Shown in pieces: positions 7,894 through 16,463 of a stretch of 64,000 nucleotides of DNA. The translations under genes and the position numbers were made by a program. The stretch spans positions 85,248-149,247 of the forward strand of contig OMZY01000005.1 of the NCBI GenBank assembly GCA_900315675.1, in the 5' to 3' direction. Below the pieces are notes generated by a model. The model was not told the origin of the DNA. It worked only from the letters and a program-made list of their open reading frames with translations, and searched no databases. This DNA is from an uncultured Eubacteriales bacterium. GTDB taxonomy: Bacteria; Bacillota; Clostridia; Christensenellales; Aristaeellaceae. Each line of letters begins with the position of its first letter. Position 1 is the stretch's first letter.

Positions 7894-8694
7894 TTATCTG
7901 ATAATCTTTCGGACGCTTCCGGCAATAGCCAATGCTTCATCGACTGTCATATCATTGCAGGTTATGTCAAACATTCTCTCGTCATTTGCCCATGTGACTT
8001 CAATGATAGAAAACTTGCCATCGCTTGAATATCCTTCCAGAACAGTTGCCGGTATTCCGTTGACATCTGCAGTATAACTCTTCAGATCTTCTGTGCCGGC
8101 TCCTATGCCGCTTCCTTCCTTCCACTCAGAAAAGCTGAAGCCGCGGTAAACCGTAGCAGCCTCTGATACATCCCGATACTCTATTAATGGTATTTGTTCA
8201 AGGATTCGGACGACTTCCATCTTTTCCGGAATATAGGAAATGAAATACTCTCCTGTCCATCCTTCAGGCACTGCGAAAGCTTCGTCAGGATTTTCAACAA
8301 AGTCGAAATGCGCAACATTGTTTTCACGGTCAATATTGACAAGCAACTGAATTACTTTAGACCGGATTTCCGCTGAAGTGGCAATGACCACAGGCGCGCT
8401 GATACAGAAAACAAGCAACAGGCAGGCGGCGACTTTCAGTACCTGAGGGATGACACGTTTCCGGACATTCCGGCGATGCTCCCTCTGTTTCTCCTGTTTC
8501 ATACGCTTTGCTTTTTCCTGCGCGGATTGCCATACGAGTTCTATTGTTTTTTCATCCACAGAGACAGAAGGATCCTCTGACTCTTCCATAATCTGCTGGT
8601 ATTTTTCCAGATCATCAAGATCAAAAGCAAGCTTAATCAGATAATCCAGATACTCTTCATCAAGATCGGTATAGCTTTTGATTTCTTCAGTCAT
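7894..8694 (-). CDS. membrane anti-sigma factor with DUF4367-like extracellular domain
   Basis: 266 residues. The ATG at 8694 follows GAGGAAG and overlaps the last 8 bases of the sigma gene, a coupling typical of sigma/anti-sigma pairs; an ATG at 8709 is possible. Residues 1-85 are charged and cytosolic (YLDYLIKLAFDLDDLEKY), one membrane span lies near 92-115 (VLKVAACLLLVFCISAPVV), and about 150 extracellular residues follow. The outer part contains EYFISYIPEKMEV and TCNDMTVDEALAIAGSV, resembling DUF4367 domains in regulators of this type. It likely holds the sigma factor inactive until an envelope signal arrives. The specific signal cannot be read from the sequence. Confidence 0.85.
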   Translation of the reverse strand: MTEEIKSYTDLDEEYLDYLIKLAFDLDDLEKYQQIMEESEDPSVSVDEKTIELVWQSAQEKAKRMKQEKQREHRRNVRKRVIPQVLKVAACLLLVFCISAPVVIATSAEIRSKVIQLLVNIDRENNVAHFDFVENPDEAFAVPEGWTGEYFISYIPEKMEVVRILEQIPLIEYRDVSEAATVYRGFSFSEWKEGSGIGAGTEDLKSYTADVNGIPATVLEGYSSDGKFSIIEVTWANDERMFDITCNDMTVDEALAIAGSVRKIIR

Positions 8695-9253
8695 GGCTAT
8701 CTTCCTCATCGGCTTTTTTTCTGATAAAATAACGGGCTCTTCTGAGACAATTCCAGATCTCGTTTTCAGGGAGCCCCGTTTGTGCAGTTATCTCCAACAC
8801 GGATAAATGTTCCTGGCATTTCATTCTCAGCACTTCCCGGACAAGCGGAGGAAGTCGGAACGTTATGTTTCTTATCATATCTATTTTTTCTCTTTGCAAG
8901 ATCTGGCCTTCTACTGTATCAGGTCCTTCAAATTTATCGTGATCGTCAACATGATCAATACGAACCAGGTGTTGTTCACGATGTGCTTTCCTGTTGAAAT
9001 CAAAAGTCTTGTTTCTTACGACAGTAAAAATATATGCGCTCAGCTGTCTCTTGTCTTTTTCGCTCAGCTCATGGATTTTCTCAATCAAACTTTTTACGCA
9101 TTCAGAGACGATATCATCTTCATTGTTATGTGTGGCACCGTATTTCCTTGCAATACTGTACATTCGGCTTACATACTCACGGTAAAGCCGCTCCATATAA
9201 TTCCGGTCATCATCGTTTTCGATGTTCTGGATTACCAGGGGCATGATCAGCAT
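8687..9253 (-). CDS. ECF-like RNA polymerase sigma factor
   Basis: 188 residues taking ATG 9253 as start. The sequence MLIMPLVIQNIENDDDRNYM then matches the usual opening of a common clostridial sigma family, and a purine-rich GGCAGGA lies before it; an ATG at 9301 gives a longer form. Region 2 is seen in MERLYREYVSRMYSIARKYG and DDIVSECVKSLIEKI, and the helix-turn-helix of region 4 in LPPLVREVLRMKCQEHLSVL with the recognition helix near TGLPENEIWNCL. It is coupled to the anti-sigma gene by overlap and heads an operon of secreted proteins and an ABC transporter that continues to the left edge. Autoregulation is likely but its promoter could not be assigned confidently. Confidence 0.9.
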   Translation of the reverse strand: MLIMPLVIQNIENDDDRNYMERLYREYVSRMYSIARKYGATHNNEDDIVSECVKSLIEKIHELSEKDKRQLSAYIFTVVRNKTFDFNRKAHREQHLVRIDHVDDHDKFEGPDTVEGQILQREKIDMIRNITFRLPPLVREVLRMKCQEHLSVLEITAQTGLPENEIWNCLRRARYFIRKKADEEDSHD

Positions 9254-9575
9254 ATTATTTTCCTGCCTTTTTTCCGGGATATCAGTTTCGATATCACCCA
9301 TTACGAAACCCGATCATTGTAACGTAAAACAGGCGATCTCTCAACCTTTAGCCACGGTTATTTTTCATATGCCGGCAATGGACATGTAACTGTTTTTATG
9401 ACTAAACCGGCGCTTCGATATTCAAACGTGTGAAGCAGGAAAATTCATCCTCATATTTATTGTTTTTTGGAAGATTTTTGCTGCAAAAGACAGATTAGCG
9501 TCCACGCGGGAAGATTTGCGATTCCGCCATCGTATGATATGATAGAAAAAACCTGATTCAAAAGGAGTCCGTGAG
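9254..9575. other. divergent intergenic region
   Basis: A 322-base gap between the minus-strand sigma gene and the plus-strand NlpC/P60-like gene. It must carry promoters for both. I see TTGCGA (9516-9521), 16 bases, TATGAT (9538-9543) for the plus gene. I could not pick a convincing promoter for the sigma operon. No gene seen. Confidence 0.5.
9516..9543 (+). promoter_or_regulatory. candidate sigma-A promoter for the gene at 9576
   Basis: TTGCGA at 9516-9521 and TATGAT at 9538-9543 with 16 bases spacing, 32 bases before the ATG. The downstream ribosome site AAAAGGAG ends 8 bases before the start. Confidence 0.5.
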
Positions 9576-10874
9576 ATGAAAAGCCTGTTTCCCGCCATCC
9601 GCCGCTGGCAAATTGCGGCGATCCTGACAGTGGTGCTGCTTTTGCTGGCCGGAGCCGCGCTGGCGGAGGGTCCGCATACAGTGATGCTGAAATGCGGCGG
9701 GAACGGCTTCGTTGGGACGGACAAAAAGGGCAACCAGAAAACCATCGTCCTGGAACCGGAGAAAAGCGTAACTGACCTGGAGGAAGAGGAAACCTACACG
9801 CTGGACGAGCTGGCGGAACTGCCGGGCTTTGAGCTGCAGGGCGCCGCACTGCGCTTTGACGCAGCCAGCGCGACAGGGGATGAACTGCGCTATACGCTGG
9901 TGAGCGGCAAGACCTTCGCGGATCCGCAGAAGGTGATGACGGGCAGGAACCTGTGGGACGTGACGGATACGGTTTCCGCCTGGCTGGCGGACCGGAAGGC
10001 GGGACTGAAGATCAGCCCCGTATTCAAGCAGGGACCCTGGGGAATCCGGATCCGGGAAGGATCGGTTTTCCTGCAGCTGACCTTTACCACAGCGGAAAAG
10101 CTGCCGGACTTCCCGCGGGACAAGGTGCAGTACAGCACACTGTACGAAGCGGGCCTGTCCATGCTGGAGGACGGAAGCACCTTTGTGGAACACTATGACG
10201 AGACCGCGGGCAGCCTGATGCAGGTTTCCCTGCCGCTGGGCGTGCCCTACTACTATGCCGGAGGCAGCGAGGACAAGTTTCTCCGGCGCTTTTTCCCAAG
10301 TACCACGACAAACTATTACCGGGACGACCATATGTACCTGTGCGGGCTGGACTGTGTGGGCATGACCCACCTGATCTACGAAAAAGCGGGGCTGGAACGG
10401 CATCCGTCCATTTCAGACATGCTGGCCCACGGCATCGGCAGCGACGTGCTGAAGAAGAACGACCCGGCGCGCTGGGCGGCCTTCCTGAAGCCGGGAGACC
10501 TGATCGGCGTGAAGCACGGAACCTTCCACATCATGATGTACCTGGGCACGCTGCGGCAGTTCGGATGGAGTGAAAAAAACGCAGGGGAAGCGCTTCCCCT
10601 GCTGGATTATCCGCTGGTGCTCCACTGCGGAGGCAGCCCATTCTATTATGAACGGTACAAAGAGTATATTGCGGAGCAGGGATATAAAAACACCCTGCCG
10701 CCGGACGGAGGCGTGACGGTTTCCGTGATCCGGGAAACCAACCTGGACGCGCCCCACAGCACGGATGTTTCCTGGGGCAGGCATTTCGGCTGGTACATGA
10801 TCGACGGGCAGCCCCTGCTGGTTTTCCCGCTGGATGACTGCACGGACATGGCCTGGTACGGGCCGGAAAAGTAA
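9576..10874 (+). CDS. secreted NlpC/P60-like cysteine hydrolase
   Basis: 432 residues. The N-terminus has basic residues and a strong hydrophobic core ending in ALA-E (about residue 30), so the protein is exported. The C-terminal half holds CGLDCVGMTHLIYEKAG (about residues 255-272) followed by KPGDLIGVKHGTFHIMMYLG (about 305-325). That is the Cys and His arrangement of NlpC/P60 or CHAP amidases that cut peptidoglycan stem peptides. The N-terminal 200 residues do not match a domain I recognise. The start follows AAAAGGAG. The gene stands alone, convergent with the ABC exporter that ends 6 bases away. Cell-wall hydrolysis is a family-based prediction. Confidence 0.8.
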   Translation: MKSLFPAIRRWQIAAILTVVLLLLAGAALAEGPHTVMLKCGGNGFVGTDKKGNQKTIVLEPEKSVTDLEEEETYTLDELAELPGFELQGAALRFDAASATGDELRYTLVSGKTFADPQKVMTGRNLWDVTDTVSAWLADRKAGLKISPVFKQGPWGIRIREGSVFLQLTFTTAEKLPDFPRDKVQYSTLYEAGLSMLEDGSTFVEHYDETAGSLMQVSLPLGVPYYYAGGSEDKFLRRFFPSTTTNYYRDDHMYLCGLDCVGMTHLIYEKAGLERHPSISDMLAHGIGSDVLKKNDPARWAAFLKPGDLIGVKHGTFHIMMYLGTLRQFGWSEKNAGEALPLLDYPLVLHCGGSPFYYERYKEYIAEQGYKNTLPPDGGVTVSVIRETNLDAPHSTDVSWGRHFGWYMIDGQPLLVFPLDDCTDMAWYGPEK

Positions 10875-10879
10875 AGGGC

Positions 10880-12661
10880 TTACCGGTAATACTGCGCCTG
10901 GGCTTCAAACATGCCCGCGTAAATGCCGTCCGGGATATTCACCAGTTCCTCATGGGTGCCGTATTCCGCCACCCGGCCTTCCGAGAACACCGCGATATGA
11001 TCGCAGAAGCGGCAGGAGGACAGCCGGTGGGAGATATAGAAGGCGGTTTTGTCCTGAATCAGGGAGTTGAACTGCTTATAGATTTCATACTCCGCCACGG
11101 GATCCAGGGCGGCGGTGGGCTCATCCAGAATGATGACCGGCGCGTCCTTGTACAGGGCCCGGGCCAGGGCAAGCTTCTGCTGCTCGCCGCCGGAAGGTTC
11201 GATCCCTTCTTCATCCATATACTTGAACAGCTTCGTATCCTCGCCGCTGTCCAGCTTTTCAGCAAACTTATCCAGACCGGCCTGTTTCAGCAGCCCTGAA
11301 ACACAGCGCCGGTCTTTTTCGTCCAGGTTTTCCCGGTCCTTCAGGGTGATGTTCTCGCAGACAGAGAAGCCGAAGAGTCTGAAGTCCTGGAAAACGGGGG
11401 AGAACTGCTTCATATACTGGGCGTAATCGTATTCCCGGATGTCGGTTCCGTCCAGGAGAATCTGGCCCTCCGTGGGGTCATACAGCCGGCAGAGAAGCTT
11501 GATCAGCGTGGTTTTGCCGGCGCCGTTCAGGCCGACGACGGACAGGCGTTCGCCTTTTTCCACGGTGAGGTTTACGCCGCTGAGGACCTTCTGATCCGTA
11601 TTCGGATAGGCGAAGGAGACATTGCGGAACTCAATCCGGTGCTGACCCTGCGGAACAGGCTTATCTCCCTTGGGCATGGCCTGGGGATAGTTCATGAAGA
11701 TCACAAACTCATAGGCATAATTGATTCTCTTCATCAGCTCGGTGATGTTGTTCGCGAGGCCTCCGAGGGTACCGAACAGGGAATCGGTGGCTGTAAGCAT
11801 CTGGGTGAAAATGCCCAGGGAGAATGCTCCGACGATTGTTTTCAGCCCGGTATAGCCGTAGACGAAGGCGTTTTCGAAGAGGGAGACAGCACCCTGGAGC
11901 AGAGCGTACTTCCGGGAAGTATCCGCCTGCCATTTCCAGCCCTGAAAGCTTTCCTCCCCGAAACTGTCCCACTTGTCCAGGAGCATATGGGAGGCGTCAT
12001 AGAGGCGGATATCCTTTCCGTAACGGAAATCCGTCATTTCCCAGCCGTAATAGCCGAACATGCGGTTGACCTTGGAAAGACGCTCAAAGGCTTTGACTTC
12101 CACCTTGTTGATCTTCATGTTAAGCACCGCCTGCAGCAGAACGCACACGACAATGACCGCCAGCAGCAGCGGCGCGTGCAGCGCGATAACCGTGACCAGG
12201 CCGACAATTTTGATGGCGTTGCCGATGAACATGAACACCTGTTCCGAAATGCCGTATACGCCGTCGGAATACCAGCTCATGCCGGTATTGGCCTTTTCCA
12301 GCTGATCCAGCATCTTCTTGTCCTCGGTCAGCTGGAAGTCCAGGCCCATGGCATGCTCGCTGGTCAGCTCCTTAAAGTAGTTGTCCAGGCGTTCCTTGTA
12401 TTTCTGCAGCTGGGTGACGGAAAGCTGGCGGATGGCGTTCAGCAGGAATTCGCCGCCGACGAGGACGCCCGCGTAAATGAACAGCTTTGTCAGGTCCCGC
12501 CCGCCGACCAGCTCATCGACAATCAGGGGCGTTGTGAAGATGGCGACAAAAGGCCTCAGGATATCGCAAAGGGTCTTCAGCGCTTCCAGGGGGAAGAAGA
12601 GCGGGAAGCGTTTTGCGGCTACCGGGAACATGAGGCGGATGATTTCTCTCAACTTTTTCAT
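10880..12661 (-). CDS. heterodimeric ABC exporter, second half-transporter
   Basis: 593 residues: an N-terminal transmembrane domain of about 320 residues and a C-terminal nucleotide-binding domain. Walker A is in VVGLNGAGKTTLIKLL (near residue 380), the signature reads PSGGEQQKLALARAL, and Walker B is VIILDEPTAALD with its catalytic Glu intact. The start overlaps the stop of its partner by 4 bases (ATGA), indicating translational coupling and a heterodimer. Both ATP sites keep consensus Walker B glutamates, unlike many asymmetric heterodimers. Multidrug or peptide export is the usual role. The attenuator upstream of the operon points towards antibiotic response. Confidence 0.9.
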   Translation of the reverse strand: MKKLREIIRLMFPVAAKRFPLFFPLEALKTLCDILRPFVAIFTTPLIVDELVGGRDLTKLFIYAGVLVGGEFLLNAIRQLSVTQLQKYKERLDNYFKELTSEHAMGLDFQLTEDKKMLDQLEKANTGMSWYSDGVYGISEQVFMFIGNAIKIVGLVTVIALHAPLLLAVIVVCVLLQAVLNMKINKVEVKAFERLSKVNRMFGYYGWEMTDFRYGKDIRLYDASHMLLDKWDSFGEESFQGWKWQADTSRKYALLQGAVSLFENAFVYGYTGLKTIVGAFSLGIFTQMLTATDSLFGTLGGLANNITELMKRINYAYEFVIFMNYPQAMPKGDKPVPQGQHRIEFRNVSFAYPNTDQKVLSGVNLTVEKGERLSVVGLNGAGKTTLIKLLCRLYDPTEGQILLDGTDIREYDYAQYMKQFSPVFQDFRLFGFSVCENITLKDRENLDEKDRRCVSGLLKQAGLDKFAEKLDSGEDTKLFKYMDEEGIEPSGGEQQKLALARALYKDAPVIILDEPTAALDPVAEYEIYKQFNSLIQDKTAFYISHRLSSCRFCDHIAVFSEGRVAEYGTHEELVNIPDGIYAGMFEAQAQYYR

Positions 12662-14520
12662 TCGGCATCCTCCTCTCCTTCGGGATGATCCAGGTAATAC
12701 TGTGCCTGGACCTCAAAGAGACGGGCATATTCGCCGCCGCGGGCAATCAGCTCGTCATGGGTGCCGTATTCCGCCAGCCGGCCGTCCATGAACATGGCGA
12801 TGCGGTCGCAGAAACGGGTGGAGGCCAGACGGTGGGAAATATAGACGGCGCTCTTTTTGCCGATCATGCGGTCAAAGCGCTCATAAAGCTGCTTTTCCGC
12901 CAGGGCGTCCAGGGCTGCAGTGGGTTCGTCCAGCACAACGACGGGAGCGCCTTTATACAGGGCGCGGGCCAGGGCAAGCTTCTGCTTTTCACCGCCGGAG
13001 AGGTCTACACCGTCCTCAGAAGCAATTTTCAGCAGCTCCGTATCCAGGCCTTTGGAGAGGCTGTCCAGCTTCTCCTCCAGGCCGGCCTCCCGCAGGCAGG
13101 CGGCGGCTTTCTCCCGGTCGGTGGACTGCATGGGCAGCATGGAGACGTTGACCGCCAGCGGCAGGGCAAAGAGCTCCACATTCTGGAAAACGGGGGAGAA
13201 GAGCCGGTAATAATCCTCTCGCCGGTATTTCCGGATATCCGTGCCGTTCAGGGTAATGGTTCCTTCCGTGGGATCATACAGGCGGAGCAGCAGTTTGATC
13301 ATGGTGGTTTTGCCGGCGCCGTTGAGGCCGACCACCGCCAGCTTTTCCCCGGGATGCAGGGTCAGGTTCAGGTGGGACAGGGCGTCCCTGTCCGCCTTCG
13401 GATAACGGTAGGAAACGTCGTGGAACTGCAGCTCCAGGGAATCTGTTTCCGGCAGGGGCAGATATTCCCCGTCAGCATCCGTTTTGAGATCCAGGAAGGA
13501 GCGCAGGTCATCCACCTCCATGGAGGCACGGCTGAAATCACCGAAGCGCTGAAGCAAAACGACCAGTGCGCCGGAGAAGGCGTCGGCCAGGGCCAGGTAC
13601 AGGGTGAAGCTGCCGATGGACAGGGGATTGATTTCCCGCAGGACGGCGAAGTAAAGCACGGTATAGACCAGGAGCCGGGCAATCAGGTTCAGGCCCTGGC
13701 TGAAGAGCACATACCGGTTCCAGAGATTATGGTGGTAATCGATCCGTTCCTCACGGGTTTCATAGACAGCATGCTGCTTCCTTTTGAGGAAGGGAACCAT
13801 GGAGAACAGGCGGATATCCTTGGCGTATTCCGGCTGCTGGGTGACGCGGGCCATATAGTGGTCCTTCCGCCAGATGGGAGCCAGGCGGTCCCAGACTTCC
13901 TTTTTATCCGTTTTCTGAACCCAGCGGTAGAACAGGAAGGAGAGGATGCCCAGGACGGTCAGGGCCAGGATCAGCCGGTAATCCAGGACGAGGACCGCCA
14001 CGAAGGTAACGATAGTTGTAAACACGTTTCTGCCCAGATCCTGCAGGATGTGCAGCATGCCCTCAAAACCGTTGCTGTTACCGTCTGTGGAGTTGGAGGC
14101 ACGCTGGTGAAGATCCAGGGCTTCCGGCCTTTCCAGCAGCTCATAATCCATGCGCATGGCTTTGGCCACCCGCTCATGGATGACGCCGGTCCGGACATAG
14201 ATATACCGGGGCCAGACCATGCTGCCGGCGATGATTTTGCTGAAGGAGATAATGAGCGCAACCAGCGAGCCGATGACCAGGATCCAGAGGAGCCTGCGCT
14301 GCTTTTCCTCCGGGGGCAGGCTGACGGTGATGGCGTCCAGGATGAACTTGGACAGAAAACCGCCCAGATAGCTTTGCACAGAACCGCAGAAAAGGTCCGT
14401 TGAGCCCAGCAGGAACACAAGGGGGCAGTATTTCCGTGCCCGGTTCAGCACAAAACGGGTATTGGACCAGAGACCGTAGTCCCGGTGCAGGGGATTATCC
14501 TTGCTTTCTTTGAATTCCAT
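12658..14520 (-). CDS. heterodimeric ABC exporter, first half-transporter
   Basis: 620 residues, starting at ATG 14520 behind AGGAG. The membrane domain covers roughly residues 30-340. The nucleotide-binding domain has VVGLNGAGKTTMIKLL, LSGGEKQKLALARAL and VVVLDEPTAALD, and is closely similar in layout to the downstream gene. The C-terminus is an acidic EGEEDAE tail. It is the first coding gene after a promoter, a 24-codon leader peptide and an intrinsic terminator on the same strand. That arrangement resembles the ribosome-mediated attenuation described for the B. subtilis bmrB-bmrCD multidrug ABC operon. Orthology to BmrC/BmrD was not tested. Confidence 0.9.
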   Translation of the reverse strand: MEFKESKDNPLHRDYGLWSNTRFVLNRARKYCPLVFLLGSTDLFCGSVQSYLGGFLSKFILDAITVSLPPEEKQRRLLWILVIGSLVALIISFSKIIAGSMVWPRYIYVRTGVIHERVAKAMRMDYELLERPEALDLHQRASNSTDGNSNGFEGMLHILQDLGRNVFTTIVTFVAVLVLDYRLILALTVLGILSFLFYRWVQKTDKKEVWDRLAPIWRKDHYMARVTQQPEYAKDIRLFSMVPFLKRKQHAVYETREERIDYHHNLWNRYVLFSQGLNLIARLLVYTVLYFAVLREINPLSIGSFTLYLALADAFSGALVVLLQRFGDFSRASMEVDDLRSFLDLKTDADGEYLPLPETDSLELQFHDVSYRYPKADRDALSHLNLTLHPGEKLAVVGLNGAGKTTMIKLLLRLYDPTEGTITLNGTDIRKYRREDYYRLFSPVFQNVELFALPLAVNVSMLPMQSTDREKAAACLREAGLEEKLDSLSKGLDTELLKIASEDGVDLSGGEKQKLALARALYKGAPVVVLDEPTAALDALAEKQLYERFDRMIGKKSAVYISHRLASTRFCDRIAMFMDGRLAEYGTHDELIARGGEYARLFEVQAQYYLDHPEGEEDAE

Positions 14521-14552
14521 CGGTAAACTCCTGAAGATATATTTGCCGCAAG

Positions 14553-14587
14553 AAAAAATCCGCTCCTCCCTTACAGGGGCGAGCGGA
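14553..14587 (-). terminator. intrinsic terminator/attenuator upstream of ABC exporter
   Basis: On the minus strand TCCGCTC pairs with GAGCGGA (7 bp), then a 2x2 internal loop and CCCT/AGGG with a GTA loop, followed by TTTTTT. It lies after the leader peptide stop and about 33 bases before the transporter start codon, so the operon can be expressed only by readthrough or antitermination. Confidence 0.8.
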
Positions 14588-14604
14588 CAGAAGGCATATG
14601 ATCA

Positions 14605-14644
14605 CCGGATTATCTGAAGCAGACAGATCCGGAGAGTACCGCTC
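14605..14644 (-). promoter_or_regulatory. competing antiterminator segments in the leader
   Basis: Inside the leader ORF the minus strand carries CGAGCGG (complement of 14639-14645). It can pair with CCGCTCG, the 5' arm of the terminator (complement of 14580-14586), and would disrupt it. A second hairpin, CCGGAT (14627-14632) with ATCCGG (14605-14610), overlaps the leader stop codon. Mutually exclusive pairings of this kind are the hallmark of attenuation. Confidence 0.55.
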
Positions 14645-14684
14645 GGCTTTCCGGGAAGGGGTATCTTTCGTTGGCTGTAAACAT
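14610..14684 (-). CDS. 24-residue leader peptide of ABC exporter operon
   Basis: ATG 14684 has an excellent ribosome site (AAAGGAG, 8 bases spacing) and opens a 24-codon frame beginning MFTANERYPF and ending SVCFR, stop TAA. It lies about 25 bases downstream of the predicted transcription start, followed by hairpins and a terminator, then the exporter genes. It contains two prolines and two adjacent aromatic codons that might sensitise ribosome stalling. Likely role: sensing slowed translation, for example by ribosome-targeting antibiotics, to let polymerase pass the terminator. The peptide shares no sequence I recognise with known leaders. Confidence 0.7.
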   Translation of the reverse strand: MFTANERYPFPESRAVLSGSVCFR

Positions 14685-14718
14685 ATCTCCGGCTCCTTTC
14701 TGCAATTTATCTTGCGAC

Positions 14719-14748
14719 TATTTAACCACACCGCGGGGAAAGTGTCAA
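14719..14748 (-). promoter_or_regulatory. sigma-A promoter of leader-ABC exporter operon
   Basis: Minus strand TTGACA (complement of 14743-14748) and TTAAAT or TAAATA (14719-14725), spacing 17 or 18. The predicted transcript starts near 14712, just before the leader ribosome site. Confidence 0.7.
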
Positions 14749-14870
14749 CAGATTGTCGGTACAATTTACAGCATTATTACAATTGCGGTAAAACAAAACC
14801 CGGCCTGCATGACCAGGCCGGGAAAAGAGGAAAGCTGCACAGGCGGCCCGTGCAGGAAACCGCAAAGGGG

Positions 14871-16463
14871 TTACCGGGTGAACTGCGAAATGAACTTCCA
14901 GGCGTTCTCACAGCTGTGATGACGGCATTCATGGATCTGGCCGCTGACGCTGGCAAAGGCGGTACGGATGACGCCATCCTCGCTTTCATAATAATGAACG
15001 GTGAGGACGCTGCCGCGGGACGGATCCGGGATCTTTTCCACTTTGTCGCCGGGAATGGCCCAGATGGGATGTTCCCAGGACTCCTTCTGCTCAAAGGAGA
15101 CACCGTCGAACTTCTTTTTCAGCTGATTGACTTCCGCCACATACTGCACCCGCTCCAGTGCCGTATCGGAATGGAAGGGCAGCTCCGGCAGGTGAGATTC
15201 CTCGCCGCCGGAATAGAAGACCGGCACGGGGACGGTTTTGTTGAGCCGGTCGGTAGCCGGGCCGCCCCAGAAGGTTTTGTAAACCGGAAAGAGGGCGCTG
15301 GCAGGCATGATGCCGGCGAAGACGTCCGGATATTCCTGATAGCAGTCCCAGGTTTTGCCGCTGCCCATGGAGAAGCCGGTGGCGTAGATACGGCGTTCAT
15401 CGATGGGATAGCGTTTTTTCAGGGCTTCAATGACCTCTACCGCTTCGGTGGCGGTAACGTTCTGGTGGTTTTCCACGGAAACGAAGAGGAAGCCGTAGCG
15501 ATGGCAGATTTCCCACCAGCCGGCCACATAGGTCAGGTACATGGAGGAATCGCCGCCGCCGTGGAAACCGAGAACCAGCGGCACGGGACCGTTGTCGAAC
15601 AGGCCGTTGTTGTAATAGGCAAAGTAGCCGACCTTGTGGGTCTTCGCGTCTTTGATGGTCCGGTTGTCGGGAGAGGTATTGACGACGACGCAGCCGGCGT
15701 CCTCGGTCATATTCAGGGCTTTGAAATCGGGCTCCAGCTCGATCTTGCCGCACCACATTTTGAAGTGCTTCACGAAGGCGTCAAAGTCCGCTTCATAATC
15801 CGCTTTGTCCTTGATCAGCAGGTGCTCGCAGCCGTCGAAGGCGCAGTTGATTTCAGCGCTGTTGCCGACGCTGAGGACGGGAATGTCCTTGCGCTGCACA
15901 TCCGGCACCACGCTGAGCCGCTCCATGGAGCACATGGCGGGGGTGATTTCACCGGGGCCCCAGAGGTATTCGCCCTGCAGGGTTTTCAGCAGGTGCTTCG
16001 CCACATAGTCGGCGGAGGCACCGAAGCTGTAGATGTCCGCGCGGAAGATGGCGCCGCGGACGAAATAACCCTTGAAGGTCCGGGTGAAGAAGTCAAAGTT
16101 TTCAACAATGCCGTCCTTGTAGGTCTGGATCATTTTGATCTCGGAGATGACGGAGGCATAGAAGCTTTCATCCGCGCCGGCCCAGCCGCCTTCCGCCGTG
16201 GGATAGACGAAGAGGACGCTGGAATCTACGTTTGCGGCGATCTTTGCCAGGCCGGTTTCCCGGGCAAAGTCCACGGCGCTGTCCATGTCCTGCTTTTCCT
16301 CTTCGAAAACCAGGAGCAGGGGTGCGCGGAAACCGTAGTTGTTGGTCTGGCCGTCAATATCGTTATCCGGTACGTAGACCTTCAGAAAGAATTGGTCAAA
16401 GGTGTGTTCCCAGCATTTTCCCCCGGCGGTTTCCCGGACGAGGGGCCTTTCCATCATGGCCAT
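14871..16463 (-). CDS. PHB-depolymerase/feruloyl-esterase-like alpha/beta hydrolase
   Basis: 530 residues from ATG 16461-16463 behind GCAGGAGG. No signal peptide, so cytosolic. The C-terminal half has the alpha/beta hydrolase features: an oxyanion-type LVLGFHGGGDSS segment, then the nucleophile elbow GFSMGSG (Ser near residue 360) inside IYATGFSMGSGKTWD, as in PHB-depolymerase-like esterases. The N-terminal 200 residues are family-specific and unassigned. It lies between the exporter leader and the mannan locus and is a single gene. Release of acyl groups from plant polymer fragments is possible but not shown; substrate unknown. Confidence 0.8.
   Translation of the reverse strand: MAMMERPLVRETAGGKCWEHTFDQFFLKVYVPDNDIDGQTNNYGFRAPLLLVFEEEKQDMDSAVDFARETGLAKIAANVDSSVLFVYPTAEGGWAGADESFYASVISEIKMIQTYKDGIVENFDFFTRTFKGYFVRGAIFRADIYSFGASADYVAKHLLKTLQGEYLWGPGEITPAMCSMERLSVVPDVQRKDIPVLSVGNSAEINCAFDGCEHLLIKDKADYEADFDAFVKHFKMWCGKIELEPDFKALNMTEDAGCVVVNTSPDNRTIKDAKTHKVGYFAYYNNGLFDNGPVPLVLGFHGGGDSSMYLTYVAGWWEICHRYGFLFVSVENHQNVTATEAVEVIEALKKRYPIDERRIYATGFSMGSGKTWDCYQEYPDVFAGIMPASALFPVYKTFWGGPATDRLNKTVPVPVFYSGGEESHLPELPFHSDTALERVQYVAEVNQLKKKFDGVSFEQKESWEHPIWAIPGDKVEKIPDPSRGSVLTVHYYESEDGVIRTAFASVSGQIHECRHHSCENAWKFISQFTR

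Noticed and set aside
9558-10403. Minus-strand frame opposite the NlpC/P60-like gene
   Set aside because: The plus strand has signal peptide, ribosome site and catalytic motifs; the antisense frame has none.
12685-14403. Long plus-strand frame of 572 codons opposite the ABC exporter
   Set aside because: It mirrors the strongly coding minus-strand ABC gene, is rich in Gln/His/Gly codons produced by antisense GC bias, and has no ribosome site or domain.
14521-14748. T-box or metabolite riboswitch before the ABC exporter
   Set aside because: No T-box consensus (TGGN) or known aptamer core seen; the strongly translated short ORF explains the structure better.
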